Shown in pieces: positions 42,763 through 50,792 of a stretch of DNA of 54,214 nt (the first letter of the stretch is position 1; each line of letters starts with the position of its first letter). The DNA comes from Alphaproteobacteria bacterium (GTDB lineage Bacteria; Pseudomonadota; Alphaproteobacteria; Reyranellales; Reyranellaceae): the NCBI GenBank assembly GCA_947474005.1, contig CANJHI010000015.1, forward strand, positions 1 through 54,214, in the 5' to 3' direction. The position numbers and the translations under genes were made by a program. A model generated the notes under the pieces. It saw nothing but the letters and a program-made list of their open reading frames with translations, had not been told where the DNA came from and did not search any database.

Positions 42763-43638
42763 CTAAGCCGAAACCGGCAGCGGCAGGTCGAGCGTCGTGG
42801 TGCGGCGCAGCTCGCGGCGGTGGGTCTTGTCGTCGAACGGCCGGGCGCGATGCATGGTGCAGCGATTGTCCCAGATCACGAAATCATGCGGCCGCCAGAT
42901 GTGGCGATAGATGAATTGCGGCTGAGTGGCATGGTCGATCAGGTCGCGCAGCAGCAGCCGGCCCTCCGGCACCTGCCAGTCGACGACATGTTCGGCGTGC
43001 GAAGCGAGATAGAGAGCGCGGCGGCCGGAGGTCGGGATGGTGCGCACCAGCGGATGGACCGCGCCCTTCAGCTTGTCCCGCTCGTCCTCGTTGAAGTCGA
43101 AGCCGAGCACGTGGCGCGAATAGACGATGGAATGATAGACACGCAGCCCTTCGAGCGAGGCGCGGGTTTCCGCGTCGAGCGCATCGTAGGCCGCGCGCAT
43201 GTCGGCGAACTCCGTATCGGCCCGCACCGACGGCACCACCCGTGCCGACAGCATCGAGTAGCGGCCCGGCGGATCGACGAACGACGCATCGGTGTGCCAC
43301 AGGCGGTTGCCGACCGAGGAGGCACGCATGCGGTTGTTCGCGTCCCGGATCTTGCCGTCCTTGTCGACGTTGGAGACGTCGGCTATCGCCTCGTTGCCGA
43401 ACCGGTTGCTGCCGATGGCCGAGGAGGACGTCCGGGCATGCAGCGTGCCGTCGAAACGCTGGGCGAAGTCGAGCTGCTCTTCGTTGGTGAAATTCTGATC
43501 GCGGAACACCAGCACGGCGTACTTGTCCATGCCGGCCCGGATGGCCTCCAGCGATTCACGATCGTGCACCTGGCGCAGGTCGATCGCGCCCACTTCGCCG
43601 GCGAGGACGGGCGTGAGCGGCGTGATGGTGACGGTCAT
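42763..43638 (-). CDS. TauD/TfdA-family 2-oxoglutarate dioxygenase
   Basis: 291 aa. The iron triad is the HTD of RLWHTDASF and the later His in DNRCTMHRARPF, with RRELRRTTT supplying the Arg for 2-oxoglutarate. LVFRDQNFTNEEQLDFAQRF is the usual N-terminal segment. Family members hydroxylate sulfonates, herbicides such as 2,4-D, or other acids and release the side group. It lacks a nearby transporter, so no substrate is suggested. A terminator hairpin follows. Confidence 0.88.
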   Translation of the reverse strand: MTVTITPLTPVLAGEVGAIDLRQVHDRESLEAIRAGMDKYAVLVFRDQNFTNEEQLDFAQRFDGTLHARTSSSAIGSNRFGNEAIADVSNVDKDGKIRDANNRMRASSVGNRLWHTDASFVDPPGRYSMLSARVVPSVRADTEFADMRAAYDALDAETRASLEGLRVYHSIVYSRHVLGFDFNEDERDKLKGAVHPLVRTIPTSGRRALYLASHAEHVVDWQVPEGRLLLRDLIDHATQPQFIYRHIWRPHDFVIWDNRCTMHRARPFDDKTHRRELRRTTTLDLPLPVSA

Positions 43639-43742
43639 GAGGTGCTCCCTTCGTGCAGAACGGGTGCATCATTCTGATTGAAGTCCCGACGACAACCAAC
43701 ACGGATTTTTCGTCAGGCGAAGAGCGACACGAATGGGGGAAG

Positions 43743-44630
43743 TCAGCCCTTGCCCTTCGCGTCCTCGATCGCCTTGAGCAGCACCGGCCAGTATTCCTTG
43801 CCGTGGCCGAGCTCGACCGCCCGCTCCATCACCTCGCGCGCGACATCGGCGCCGAGGCCTGGCACGCCGTGCTGCTCGCCCATCTCGATGGCGTAGCTGA
43901 GATCTTTCAGCGCGTATTCGGTCGAGAAGGCGCGTTCCGGGAAGACGTCCGGCAGCATCGCCTTCATGCCGTGGTTGCGCAGCGCGAAGGAGTCGGCCGA
44001 ACCCTTGCTCAGCGTCTCGAACAGCACCTTGCCGTCGACGCCCTGCGCGCGGGCGATCGTGAGCGCCTCGGCCAGGGCCACCACGGTCTGGAACAGCACC
44101 ATGTTGTTCAGGATTTTTACCGTCTGGCCTGCGCCGGCGGCGCCGCAGTGCGTCACCTCGCTCGCCATGTGGCGCAGCAGCGGTTCTATGCGCTCGAAGG
44201 TGGGCGGCGTGGCGCCGACCATGATGGAGAGCGTGCCGTCGATCGCCGCCTGGCGCGTGCGCGCGACCGGCGCGTCGGCGAAGGCCGAGGCCTTGCCCTC
44301 GAATTCCTCGTAGAGCCGCTGCGCGAGCTTGGGCGGCGCCGTGCTGAGATCGATCACCGTCCAGCCGAGCTTGGCCTTGTCGACCAACCCGCCCTCGCCC
44401 AGGCAGACTTGAGCAACTTCCTTGCCGCCGGGCAGCGACAGGAAGATCGTGCGGCAGGTCGTGGCGATCTCGTCGAGCGAGGCGGTCTTGACGCCGTCGG
44501 CTTCCAGCCGCTTCAGCGGCGCCGCATCGCGGTCGGCCGCCAGCACCGTCATGCCGCTCTTCTTCGCCAGGTTGCGGCACATCGGCTCGCCCATGGTGCC
44601 GACGCCGATAAATCCGATCATGTCCGTCAT
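43743..44630 (-). CDS. 3-hydroxyisobutyrate dehydrogenase-family oxidoreductase
   Basis: 295-aa beta-hydroxyacid dehydrogenase. The NAD(P) loop is IGFIGVGTMGEPMCRNL, the substrate loop is DAPVARTRQAAIDGTLSIMVG (G-rich with an Ala-Arg-Thr variation on the usual SGG), and the catalytic lysine lies in AGQTVKILNNM. KDLSYAIEMGEQHGVPG ends the helical domain. Substrates of this family include 3-hydroxyisobutyrate, tartronate semialdehyde and 2-hydroxymethylglutarate. The cupin gene upstream ends 15 bp away on the same strand, and both diverge from the mdc operon. Confidence 0.87.
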   Translation of the reverse strand: MTDMIGFIGVGTMGEPMCRNLAKKSGMTVLAADRDAAPLKRLEADGVKTASLDEIATTCRTIFLSLPGGKEVAQVCLGEGGLVDKAKLGWTVIDLSTAPPKLAQRLYEEFEGKASAFADAPVARTRQAAIDGTLSIMVGATPPTFERIEPLLRHMASEVTHCGAAGAGQTVKILNNMVLFQTVVALAEALTIARAQGVDGKVLFETLSKGSADSFALRNHGMKAMLPDVFPERAFSTEYALKDLSYAIEMGEQHGVPGLGADVAREVMERAVELGHGKEYWPVLLKAIEDAKGKG

Positions 44631-44645
44631 GCCAATTCCGCCATA

Positions 44646-44975
44646 TCAGTCCACTATGAAAAGTTTGGCGCCCTTGTCGGTGCGCGAGCGATGGCCGAGC
44701 GTATTGTCCGCCACCTGATAGCTCTGGCCGGCCTTCAGTTCGACTGTCTTTCCGTCGGCCAGCTCGGTCGAGAGTTCGCCGTCCAGCACCAGGAGGATGT
44801 GCCCCTTCTGACACCAATGGTCCGCGAGATAGCCTGGCGTGTATTCGACCATGCGCACGCGGATGTTGTTGAAGGTCTTGGTGCGCCAGAATGCCTTGCC
44901 GGTCTCGCCAGCGTGTTCGGTGCGCTCTACATCGGCCCAGTCGGTCGTGCCGAAGGGAATTTCAAACATCAGCAT
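44646..44975 (-). CDS. small cupin (DHCW-motif type)
   Basis: 109-aa single-domain cupin. The metal-binding segment reads YLADHWCQKGHILLVLDGEL, with the DHWC and GH residues of the group sometimes called DHCW-motif cupins, and the second half has YQVADNTLGHRSRT. It may isomerise or bind a small acid, but no reaction is established. Two nearby starts are possible (44975 and 44969); neither has a clear ribosome site. It is divergent from mdcA across 82 bp, with an AACATGTT palindrome at 44987-44994. Confidence 0.78.
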   Translation of the reverse strand: MLMFEIPFGTTDWADVERTEHAGETGKAFWRTKTFNNIRVRMVEYTPGYLADHWCQKGHILLVLDGELSTELADGKTVELKAGQSYQVADNTLGHRSRTDKGAKLFIVD

Positions 44976-45057
44976 GGCAGGCCTGTAACATGTTTTCGTA
45001 CGCGACTATGTGCCTCGCGCCGATTGACCAGTGGCATCGGATGGAGGAAAAGGCAAC

Positions 45058-46707
45058 ATGACCACTGCAAAAACCGCTCTGCGCCGCCTCAACAAGGCGC
45101 AGCGCCTGGAACGTGTCGGCAAGCTCGCGCGGGGCAAATTCGTCTCCCCCGACAACGTGCCCCAGCTTCTCAAGCGCATCATCGAACCCGGCGACATTCT
45201 CTGCCTGGAAGGCGACAACCAGAAGCAGGCGGACTTCCTCGCCAATCAGCTCGCCACGCTCGACAAGAAGGACCTGCACGACATCCATCTCGTGATGTCC
45301 TGCATCACGCTGCCGGCCCACATCGAGCTCTTCAAGAAGGGCATGATCCGCCAGGTCGACTTCTGTTACGCGGGCCCGCAGGGCACTGCCGTGGCAGACC
45401 TGGTGAAGGCGAAGAAATTCCCGGTCGGCGCCATCCACACCTACAACGAGCTCTACGCGCGCTACTACATCGACCTGACGCCGCGTGTCGCGCTGATCGC
45501 CGCCGCCCAGGCGGACCGCAAGGGCAACCTGTTCCTCGCCGCCAACACCGAAGATACGCCCGCGATCGTCGAGCCGACCGCCTTCTCCGACGGCATCGTG
45601 TTCGCGCAGGTGAACGAGATCGTCGACAAGCTGCCGCGCATCGACATTCCGGCCGACCAGGTCGACTTCGTGGTCGAAGCCCCCTACCCGATGCACCTGC
45701 AGGCGCTGTTCACGCGCGATCCCGCAGCCATCACCGACGTGCAGGTGCTGATGGCGATGGTGGCACTGCGCGGCATCTACGAGAAATACGAGGTGCAGTC
45801 GCTCAACCATGGCGTCGGCTTCAACACCGCGGCCATTGAGCTGTTGCTGCCGACCTACGGCGAGCGGCTGGGGCTAAAAGGCAAGATCTGCAAGTACTGG
45901 ATGGTCAATCCGCTGCCGACCATGATCCCGGCGATCGAATCGGGTTGGGTCGAAAGCGTCTTCGCAGTGGGTGGCGAAGTCGGCATGGAGCGCTACACCG
46001 CCGCCCGTTCCGACGTCTTCTTCACCGGCCGCGACGGCAGCTTCCATTCCAACCGCGCCATGGGCCAGCTCGCCGGGCACTACGCCATCGACATGTTCAT
46101 CGGCGCGTCGCTACAGATCGACATCAACGGCAACTCCTCGACCGTCTCGAAGAACCGCATCACCGGGTTCGGCGGTGCGCCCAACATGGGCTGCCAGCCG
46201 ACCGGACGCCGCCATCCCACAAAGGCCTGGCTCAAGGCTGGCGCAGAGGCAAATCCCGGCCCGGGATCTCCTCCCGGTCGCAAGCTCGTCGTGCAGATGG
46301 TCGAGACCTTTCAGGCCGGCCGCGTGCCGACCTTCGTCGAGGAACTCGATGCGGCCGAGCCCAGCATCAGGAAGGCGCTGCATGGCGTGACGCCTGTGAT
46401 GATCTACGGCGACGACGTCACCCACATCGTGACCGAGGAAGGCATTGCCAACCTGGCCGCCTGCCGCTCCATCGCCGAGCGCCAGGCCGCGATCCGTGCG
46501 GTCGCGGGCTACACGCCGGTTGGCCTCAAGCGCAAGAAGCGCGAGACCGAGGAGTTGCGTCGACGCGGCATCGTGCAGATGCCGGAGGATGTCGGCGTCC
46601 GCCCCTCGGAGGCGAGCCGCAGCCTGCTCGCCACGCAGGACATCAAGGGCCTCGTGCGTTGGTCCAACGGGCTCTACGACCCGCCCTCGCAATTCGTCGA
46701 CTGGTAG
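45058..46707 (+). CDS. mdcA: malonate decarboxylase alpha subunit (acetyl-S-ACP:malonate ACP transferase)
   Basis: 549-aa CoA-transferase-like subunit that swaps acetyl for malonyl on the carrier protein MdcC. Landmarks are NKAQRLERVGKLARGK, CLEGDNQKQADFLA, GVGFNTAAIELLLPTYGERL and FTGRDGSFHSNRAMGQLAG. Length is normal. The ATG at 45058 follows GGAGGAAAAGG. It opens the operon mdcACDEGB, which together decarboxylates malonate to acetate. Regulation is unknown; no MdcR or MdcY regulator is in the window. Confidence 0.95.
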   Translation: MTTAKTALRRLNKAQRLERVGKLARGKFVSPDNVPQLLKRIIEPGDILCLEGDNQKQADFLANQLATLDKKDLHDIHLVMSCITLPAHIELFKKGMIRQVDFCYAGPQGTAVADLVKAKKFPVGAIHTYNELYARYYIDLTPRVALIAAAQADRKGNLFLAANTEDTPAIVEPTAFSDGIVFAQVNEIVDKLPRIDIPADQVDFVVEAPYPMHLQALFTRDPAAITDVQVLMAMVALRGIYEKYEVQSLNHGVGFNTAAIELLLPTYGERLGLKGKICKYWMVNPLPTMIPAIESGWVESVFAVGGEVGMERYTAARSDVFFTGRDGSFHSNRAMGQLAGHYAIDMFIGASLQIDINGNSSTVSKNRITGFGGAPNMGCQPTGRRHPTKAWLKAGAEANPGPGSPPGRKLVVQMVETFQAGRVPTFVEELDAAEPSIRKALHGVTPVMIYGDDVTHIVTEEGIANLAACRSIAERQAAIRAVAGYTPVGLKRKKRETEELRRRGIVQMPEDVGVRPSEASRSLLATQDIKGLVRWSNGLYDPPSQFVDW

Positions 46708-46718
46708 GACTCGAGAGA

Positions 46719-47042
46719 ATGGAAAAGTTTGCCAAGGCTTTCCCGTCCAAGCCGCTCAAGACCACGGCCGGCAAACCGTGGGCGCTCGCGGGCGTCGTCG
46801 GATCGGGCAATCTCGAGGTGCTGGTCGAGCGCGGCAGCCGGCCGTCCGACGCGATGGACTGCCACGTCGAGACGTCGATCCCCGGCTACAAGGCGTCGTG
46901 GCTCGCCGCCCTCGCCGACTTCGCCCACCACTATCCGGCCGGCGGCACCAAGGTGACGATCAACGATCAGGGCGCCCCGCCTGTCCTCGTCACCCTGCGC
47001 CTGCGCCAGGCCTACGACCATTTGACCAAGGGCGAGAAATGA
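46719..47042 (+). CDS. mdcC: malonate decarboxylase acyl carrier protein (delta subunit)
   Basis: 107-aa carrier subunit. The serine that receives the 2'-(5''-phosphoribosyl)-3'-dephospho-CoA arm is S29 in VVGSGNLEVLVE. It cycles between acetyl- and malonyl-thioester forms between MdcA and MdcDE. It lies 11 bp after mdcA, and its stop overlaps the mdcD start (ATGA). Confidence 0.93.
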   Translation: MEKFAKAFPSKPLKTTAGKPWALAGVVGSGNLEVLVERGSRPSDAMDCHVETSIPGYKASWLAALADFAHHYPAGGTKVTINDQGAPPVLVTLRLRQAYDHLTKGEK

Positions 47043-47917
47043 CCGGGACTTCCCTCTTCCACGAGCAGACGGCCCGCCAGCGAATCGCGGCGCTGGTCGA
47101 TCCTCGCTCGTTCGCCGAGATGCTGCCGCCGCCCGAGCGTCTCACCAGCCCCTACCTCGCCCAGCTCGGCATCCCGGTGTCGTTCGACGACGGCGTCGTA
47201 ATCGGCAAGGCGAAGCTCGGCGGCAAAGAGATCTACATCGCGGCCCAGGTCGGCCAGTTCGTCGGCGGCGCTGTCGGCGAGATCCACGGCGCCAAGCTCA
47301 CCGGCCTCTTCAAGGCCGCGGCGCGAGACCAAGTGCCCTGCGTCCTGATCATCGAGAGCGGCGGCGTGCGCCTGCACGAAGGCTCGGCCGGCGAGATCGC
47401 CATCGCCGAGACCATGCGCGCGATCTTCGAATGCCGGGCCAAGAAGGTTCCGACCATCGCCGTCATCGCCACCGACATCGGCGCCTATGGCGGCATCGGC
47501 ATCCTGTCGACCTGCTGCGACTTCCGCGTGATGACCGAGCACGGACGCCTGGGCATCTCCGGTCCGATCGTGATCGAGAAGTGGATGGGCAAGAAGGCCT
47601 ACGACTCGGCCAACCGCGCGCTCGTCTGGAAGACCAGCGGCGGCAAGACCAAGTACCTGCTGGGCGATGCCGACGCGCTCGTGCACGACAGCGCTGACGC
47701 CATACGCGACGCCGTCGCGAAGCTGCTGGGCAAGTCGAGTGCGATCACGCTCACCTCAGTCAAGACGCGCCAGAAGGAACTGGAGAAGCGGCTGAAGCGA
47801 TTCGGCGACACGGCCGATCCCGATGCTGTCTGGAAGGCCATGGGCGTACGCGACATCGCCGGCGCCTCGCTGGCCTCGGGCCCGGAATTCGCGGCCATGG
47901 CCAAGCGCGGGAAATAG
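47039..47917 (+). CDS. mdcD: malonate decarboxylase beta subunit
   Basis: 292-aa carboxyltransferase-type subunit (crotonase fold). Markers are IYIAAQVGQFVGGAVGEIHGAK, LIIESGGVRLHEGSAGE and ATDIGAYGGIGILSTCCDFRVM, whose glycine-rich loops form the oxyanion hole. With MdcE it decarboxylates malonyl-S-MdcC to acetyl-S-MdcC. Unlike Na-dependent malonate decarboxylases, no membrane pump genes accompany it, so this is the soluble type. Confidence 0.94.
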   Translation: MTGTSLFHEQTARQRIAALVDPRSFAEMLPPPERLTSPYLAQLGIPVSFDDGVVIGKAKLGGKEIYIAAQVGQFVGGAVGEIHGAKLTGLFKAAARDQVPCVLIIESGGVRLHEGSAGEIAIAETMRAIFECRAKKVPTIAVIATDIGAYGGIGILSTCCDFRVMTEHGRLGISGPIVIEKWMGKKAYDSANRALVWKTSGGKTKYLLGDADALVHDSADAIRDAVAKLLGKSSAITLTSVKTRQKELEKRLKRFGDTADPDAVWKAMGVRDIAGASLASGPEFAAMAKRGK

Positions 47918-47921
47918 CATC

Positions 47922-48647
47922 ATGAAAAAGCCCTCCGCCCGCGCCCTGTTCGCCAGGCTCTTTGGCTCGTCAGCCAAGGGCATCTCGGTCGAGAAGTCCG
48001 TGCTGACCGGCTATGCCGCAGCCGGCGGCACCAAGGTCTGCGTCATCGGCACCTGCGACGGCACCTATATCGACAATGCCGCCGCGCTCCGCCTCGCCGC
48101 CCACGTCATCGACTGTATCGAGCACCATCCGAAGGCGCCGATCGTCATGCTGGTCGACAGTGCCGGCCAGGAACCCAACCGCGTCGCCGAGATGCTGGGT
48201 CTCGCCAGCTACTTCGGCCACTTGCTGAGCTGCCTCGAACTGGCGCGCCGCAAGGGCCACAAGTTGATCACCGTCGCCACCGGCCAGGCCGTGGGCGGTG
48301 CCTTCCTCTGCTACGGCATGTTCGCCGATCGCATCTATGCGCTCGATTCGGCGAGTGTGGGATTGATGCCGGTTGAGGCCATGTCGGCCGTCACCAAGAT
48401 TCCGGTGGCTGTGCTGCGCAAGCTTTCGAAGACCATGCCGTCGCTCGAATTCGGCGCCAAGCCGTTCGCGCTGCTGGGCGGCGTCGAGGAAGTCTGGGCC
48501 GCCAAGGACGACGTGCAGGCCAAGCTCGCCAAGGCGATCGCCACGGCCTCGACCGAGGACAATCGCGCGGAACTCGGCAGGAAGCGCGGCGGCCGCAAGC
48601 TCGCGCTCGACATCCGCAAGAAGGTCCTCGCCGCCTCCGCACGATGA
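47922..48647 (+). CDS. mdcE: malonate decarboxylase gamma subunit
   Basis: 241-aa partner of MdcD with the same crotonase fold. Landmarks are IVMLVDSAGQEPNRVAEMLG, TVATGQAVGGAFLCYGMFADRI and ALDSASVGLMPVEAMS. The ATG at 47922 is 4 bp after the mdcD stop; the frame is open back into mdcD without a ribosome site. It overlaps mdcG by 4 bp. Confidence 0.93.
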   Translation: MKKPSARALFARLFGSSAKGISVEKSVLTGYAAAGGTKVCVIGTCDGTYIDNAAALRLAAHVIDCIEHHPKAPIVMLVDSAGQEPNRVAEMLGLASYFGHLLSCLELARRKGHKLITVATGQAVGGAFLCYGMFADRIYALDSASVGLMPVEAMSAVTKIPVAVLRKLSKTMPSLEFGAKPFALLGGVEEVWAAKDDVQAKLAKAIATASTEDNRAELGRKRGGRKLALDIRKKVLAASAR

Positions 48648-49279
48648 TCGTGCTGCGCCGCCATGCGTTGGCGCGGCTGAGCCAGGTGCCCGGCGCGGAC
48701 AACGAGGCCGATCGCGCGCGCGCCGCCCGCTGGCACGCTGCTAGCCGGCCCTTCGTCGTGACCCGGCGTCGCGAGGTGGGCAGCGGTATCGGCCTCGGCT
48801 TCTGCACGACTGACCCTGAGCATCCCGAGTTGCGGCCGCGCCGTGTAGCAGCCCACACGGACGCGGCTCTCGTAATCAGTCTCGCCCTGCCCCCGACACT
48901 AGAAGAGATCGCGCGGAACCCGGCGGCTTCGCCGCATGCCGCTTCCTTCTCGCGGCTCACCATTGCCGCCGCTGCAGCCGGCATCGCGATCCATGTCTAC
49001 GGAAGCTGGATGTGGCAGGCGATCACAGGCGAGAGGCATGTGCACGAAGCGTCGGACCTCGATGTGTTGATCGATGTCGCTGGCATCTCTGCAGCCGATC
49101 GCGCCACGGCTTTCCTTGCGGAGATCGAGCCGACGCTTACCTTCAGGCTGGATGGCGAGGTCTCGTTCGCGAACCTCGGCGAGGTGAACTGGCGCGAATA
49201 CCGGCAGGACCGACCGGAAGTCCTGCTGAAGTCGGTCGATGCGATGCGTCTCACGCCGCGCATGGAGCTTCCGGCGTGA
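48644..49279 (+). CDS. mdcG: malonate decarboxylase holo-ACP synthase
   Basis: 211-aa nucleotidyltransferase that attaches the phosphoribosyl-dephospho-CoA prosthetic group to MdcC. The catalytic loop is YGSWMWQ (119-125) followed by SDLDVLIDV, whose D138 and D140 bind Mg. It overlaps mdcE (ATGA) and mdcB (GTGA), so stoichiometric coupled translation is likely. Confidence 0.9.
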   Translation: MIVLRRHALARLSQVPGADNEADRARAARWHAASRPFVVTRRREVGSGIGLGFCTTDPEHPELRPRRVAAHTDAALVISLALPPTLEEIARNPAASPHAASFSRLTIAAAAAGIAIHVYGSWMWQAITGERHVHEASDLDVLIDVAGISAADRATAFLAEIEPTLTFRLDGEVSFANLGEVNWREYRQDRPEVLLKSVDAMRLTPRMELPA

Positions 49280-50121
49280 CGTCTGCGTCCGCCGAAGACG
49301 CGGCGCTGGCCACGGCGGCCGTCACCGCCCTGCACGACGAGCTGAAGGCCTATCCCAAGCCAGGCCTGGTCAGTCCGGTGGATTCCGGAGCCCATGCCGA
49401 CATGGATTTCGCACTTATGTGCGCGTCGGCCGACTCCCTCCTGGAACCGCTGGCGCATCTTGCCGCCGCCGGCCGCCAGGGCCACGCGTTCGAGGAAGCG
49501 CTGATGCCGCTCGGCATCGCGGCGGAGCGCCGGATGCTGGCGGTCACCGGCGGCGTCAACACGCACCGCGGCGCCATCTTCTCGATGGGCCTGATCGTCG
49601 CCGCCATCGCGCGGGCGACCGCCCTTTCCGCCTCTATCGCTCCGAACTCGGTTCGCGCGGCGCTCAAGAACGAATGGGGTGAAGCCCTAAAAGCCCACGC
49701 CGCCCGCGGAAGCACGGCTGTGAGCCACGGCGCCCACGTCCGCCGCAACACTGGCCGCGACGGGGCACGCCGCGAAGCAGCACAGGCTTTCCCCAGCATC
49801 TTCGACGTGGGGCTTCCGGCCCTTCGCCAGGCGCAGGCGGCAGGCCTTGCCCCGAATGCCGCGAGCATCCAGACGCTGTTCGTCCTGATGGCAGCCGTCG
49901 ACGACACGACGGTGCTCTATCGCGGCGGCCTCGATGCCGGCGGGTTCGTTCGCCGGTCCGCCGCGACCTTCCTGGCCGACGGCGGCTGTTTCCAGCCGGA
50001 TTGGCACGACAGAGCCCTGGGCCTGCATCGCGCCTTCATCGAACGCAACGTCTCGGCGGGCGGCTGTGCAGACTTGCTGGCGTGCACGCTTCTGGTGTCG
50101 CGTTGCTGCGGCGACGACTGA
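49276..50121 (+). CDS. mdcB: triphosphoribosyl-dephospho-CoA synthase
   Basis: 281-aa CitG/MdcB-family enzyme that joins ATP and dephospho-CoA to make the precursor of the MdcC prosthetic group. Family marks are LHDELKAYPKPGLVSPVDSGAHADMD, LAVTGGVNTHRGAIFSMG and a Cys-rich C-terminus. The GTG start at 49276 overlaps the mdcG stop; the open frame upstream is inside mdcG. It is the last mdc gene here. mdcH and transporter genes are missing. Confidence 0.9.
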   Translation: MTSASAEDAALATAAVTALHDELKAYPKPGLVSPVDSGAHADMDFALMCASADSLLEPLAHLAAAGRQGHAFEEALMPLGIAAERRMLAVTGGVNTHRGAIFSMGLIVAAIARATALSASIAPNSVRAALKNEWGEALKAHAARGSTAVSHGAHVRRNTGRDGARREAAQAFPSIFDVGLPALRQAQAAGLAPNAASIQTLFVLMAAVDDTTVLYRGGLDAGGFVRRSAATFLADGGCFQPDWHDRALGLHRAFIERNVSAGGCADLLACTLLVSRCCGDD

Positions 50122-50163
50122 TCCTGCAGTCAAAATGCCAGCACGGGCATGGGGCGGCACTAC

Positions 50164-50199
50164 CTATAGGATATTGACGATCAGACGGAATTCCTATAG
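50164..50199. promoter_or_regulatory. operator-like inverted repeat spanning a promoter
   Basis: CTATAGGA (50164-50171) and TCCTATAG (50192-50199) are a perfect 8-bp inverted pair 20 bp apart. Between and overlapping them are TTGACG (50174-50179) and TATAGT (50195-50200), a promoter with a short 15-bp spacer. A bound dimer would cover the promoter of the 50235 gene. Confidence 0.5.
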
Positions 50200-50234
50200 T
50201 CCTCTTCCTGCTCGACGTTGGAGGAGGTTTAGAC

Positions 50235-50636
50235 ATGGGATGGATGCACTGCCCGATCGACGAGGTTCCCGAAGAGGTGCTGGCGGAGAAACCGCCGGCC
50301 CCGCGCAAGCGGACGCTCGCCACCAAGAAACGCGACTATGAGCGCCATCTGATGCGCTGGGGCTGCCATCTCGATGCCGCGGCGCGGGCCGGCGTCGATC
50401 CGCGCACGGCGCGGCGCTGGCGCGAGGAGGATCCCGCGTTCGCGGAACGCTGCGACGTGGCGCTGTCGATCTATGTCGACCGGGTCGAAGAGGAAGCTTC
50501 CATTCGCGCCAGCCGGCCGCAGTTCCGCACGACCTGGTATCGCGGCCGGCAGATCGGCCATGTGCGGCGGCTCAACGATGCGATGCTGATGCGGCTGCTG
50601 CGCCGCATGCCGCAGAAGCCAGGACGGGAACTGTGA
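50235..50636 (+). CDS. small helix-turn-helix protein of unknown function
   Basis: 133 aa, not assigned. After a short acidic start it is very basic. Residues about 35-75 read HLMRWGCHLDAAARAGVDPRT, then ARRWREEDPAFAERC, which is the layout of a transposase/terminase small-subunit-type HTH. A second helical region with RTTWYRGRQIGHVRRLND follows. The ATG at 50235 is preceded by GGAGGAGGT, a near-perfect ribosome site, and by an operator-like promoter, so it is well expressed and probably regulated. No phage genes are around, so terminase function is not supported. Confidence 0.65.
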   Translation: MGWMHCPIDEVPEEVLAEKPPAPRKRTLATKKRDYERHLMRWGCHLDAAARAGVDPRTARRWREEDPAFAERCDVALSIYVDRVEEEASIRASRPQFRTTWYRGRQIGHVRRLNDAMLMRLLRRMPQKPGREL

Positions 50637-50662
50637 GTTCGATTCCCGCGATGCCCGCACAT

Positions 50663-50791
50663 GGCGGACATTTTGGGCGCGGTGCGTGGCGGCGAATCGC
50701 GCGCTGTTTCAGCGCGTTGGCCGGCAAAATCGGGACACTGGCGGCATGCTGTTTGAGTTTTTTATTTTTCCGCCACTGCGGCGGACATTTT
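50663..50791. repeat. 12-bp direct repeat GGCGGACATTTT
   Basis: GGCGGACATTTT occurs at 50663-50674 and 50780-50791, bracketing about 105 bp in the gap between the 50235 gene and the HAD gene. The bracketed part contains the hairpin CGCGCTG-TTT-CAGCGCG. It could be a footprint of a small mobile element, but there are no terminal inverted repeats. Confidence 0.4.
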
Positions 50792-50792
50792 T
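50770..50792 (+). terminator. weak hairpin terminator downstream of the 50235 gene
   Basis: CCGCC (50770-50774) pairs with GGCGG (50780-50784) over a 5-nt loop, followed after ACA by TTTTT. The stem is short, and the T-tract is offset by three bases. It borders the stop of the convergent HAD gene. Confidence 0.35.

Noticed and set aside
43639..43742. Terminator hairpin after the dehydrogenase gene
   Set aside because: TTCGT/ACGAA gives only a 5-bp stem with a 15-nt loop, and the adjoining run is A rather than T on the transcribed strand.
43653..45839. 728-codon plus-strand open frame across three genes
   Set aside because: It runs antisense to the dehydrogenase and cupin genes and then into mdcA in the wrong frame; no signal for translation.
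50235..50636. Phage terminase small subunit
   Set aside because: The HTH layout is similar, but no large terminase, portal or other phage gene exists in the window.
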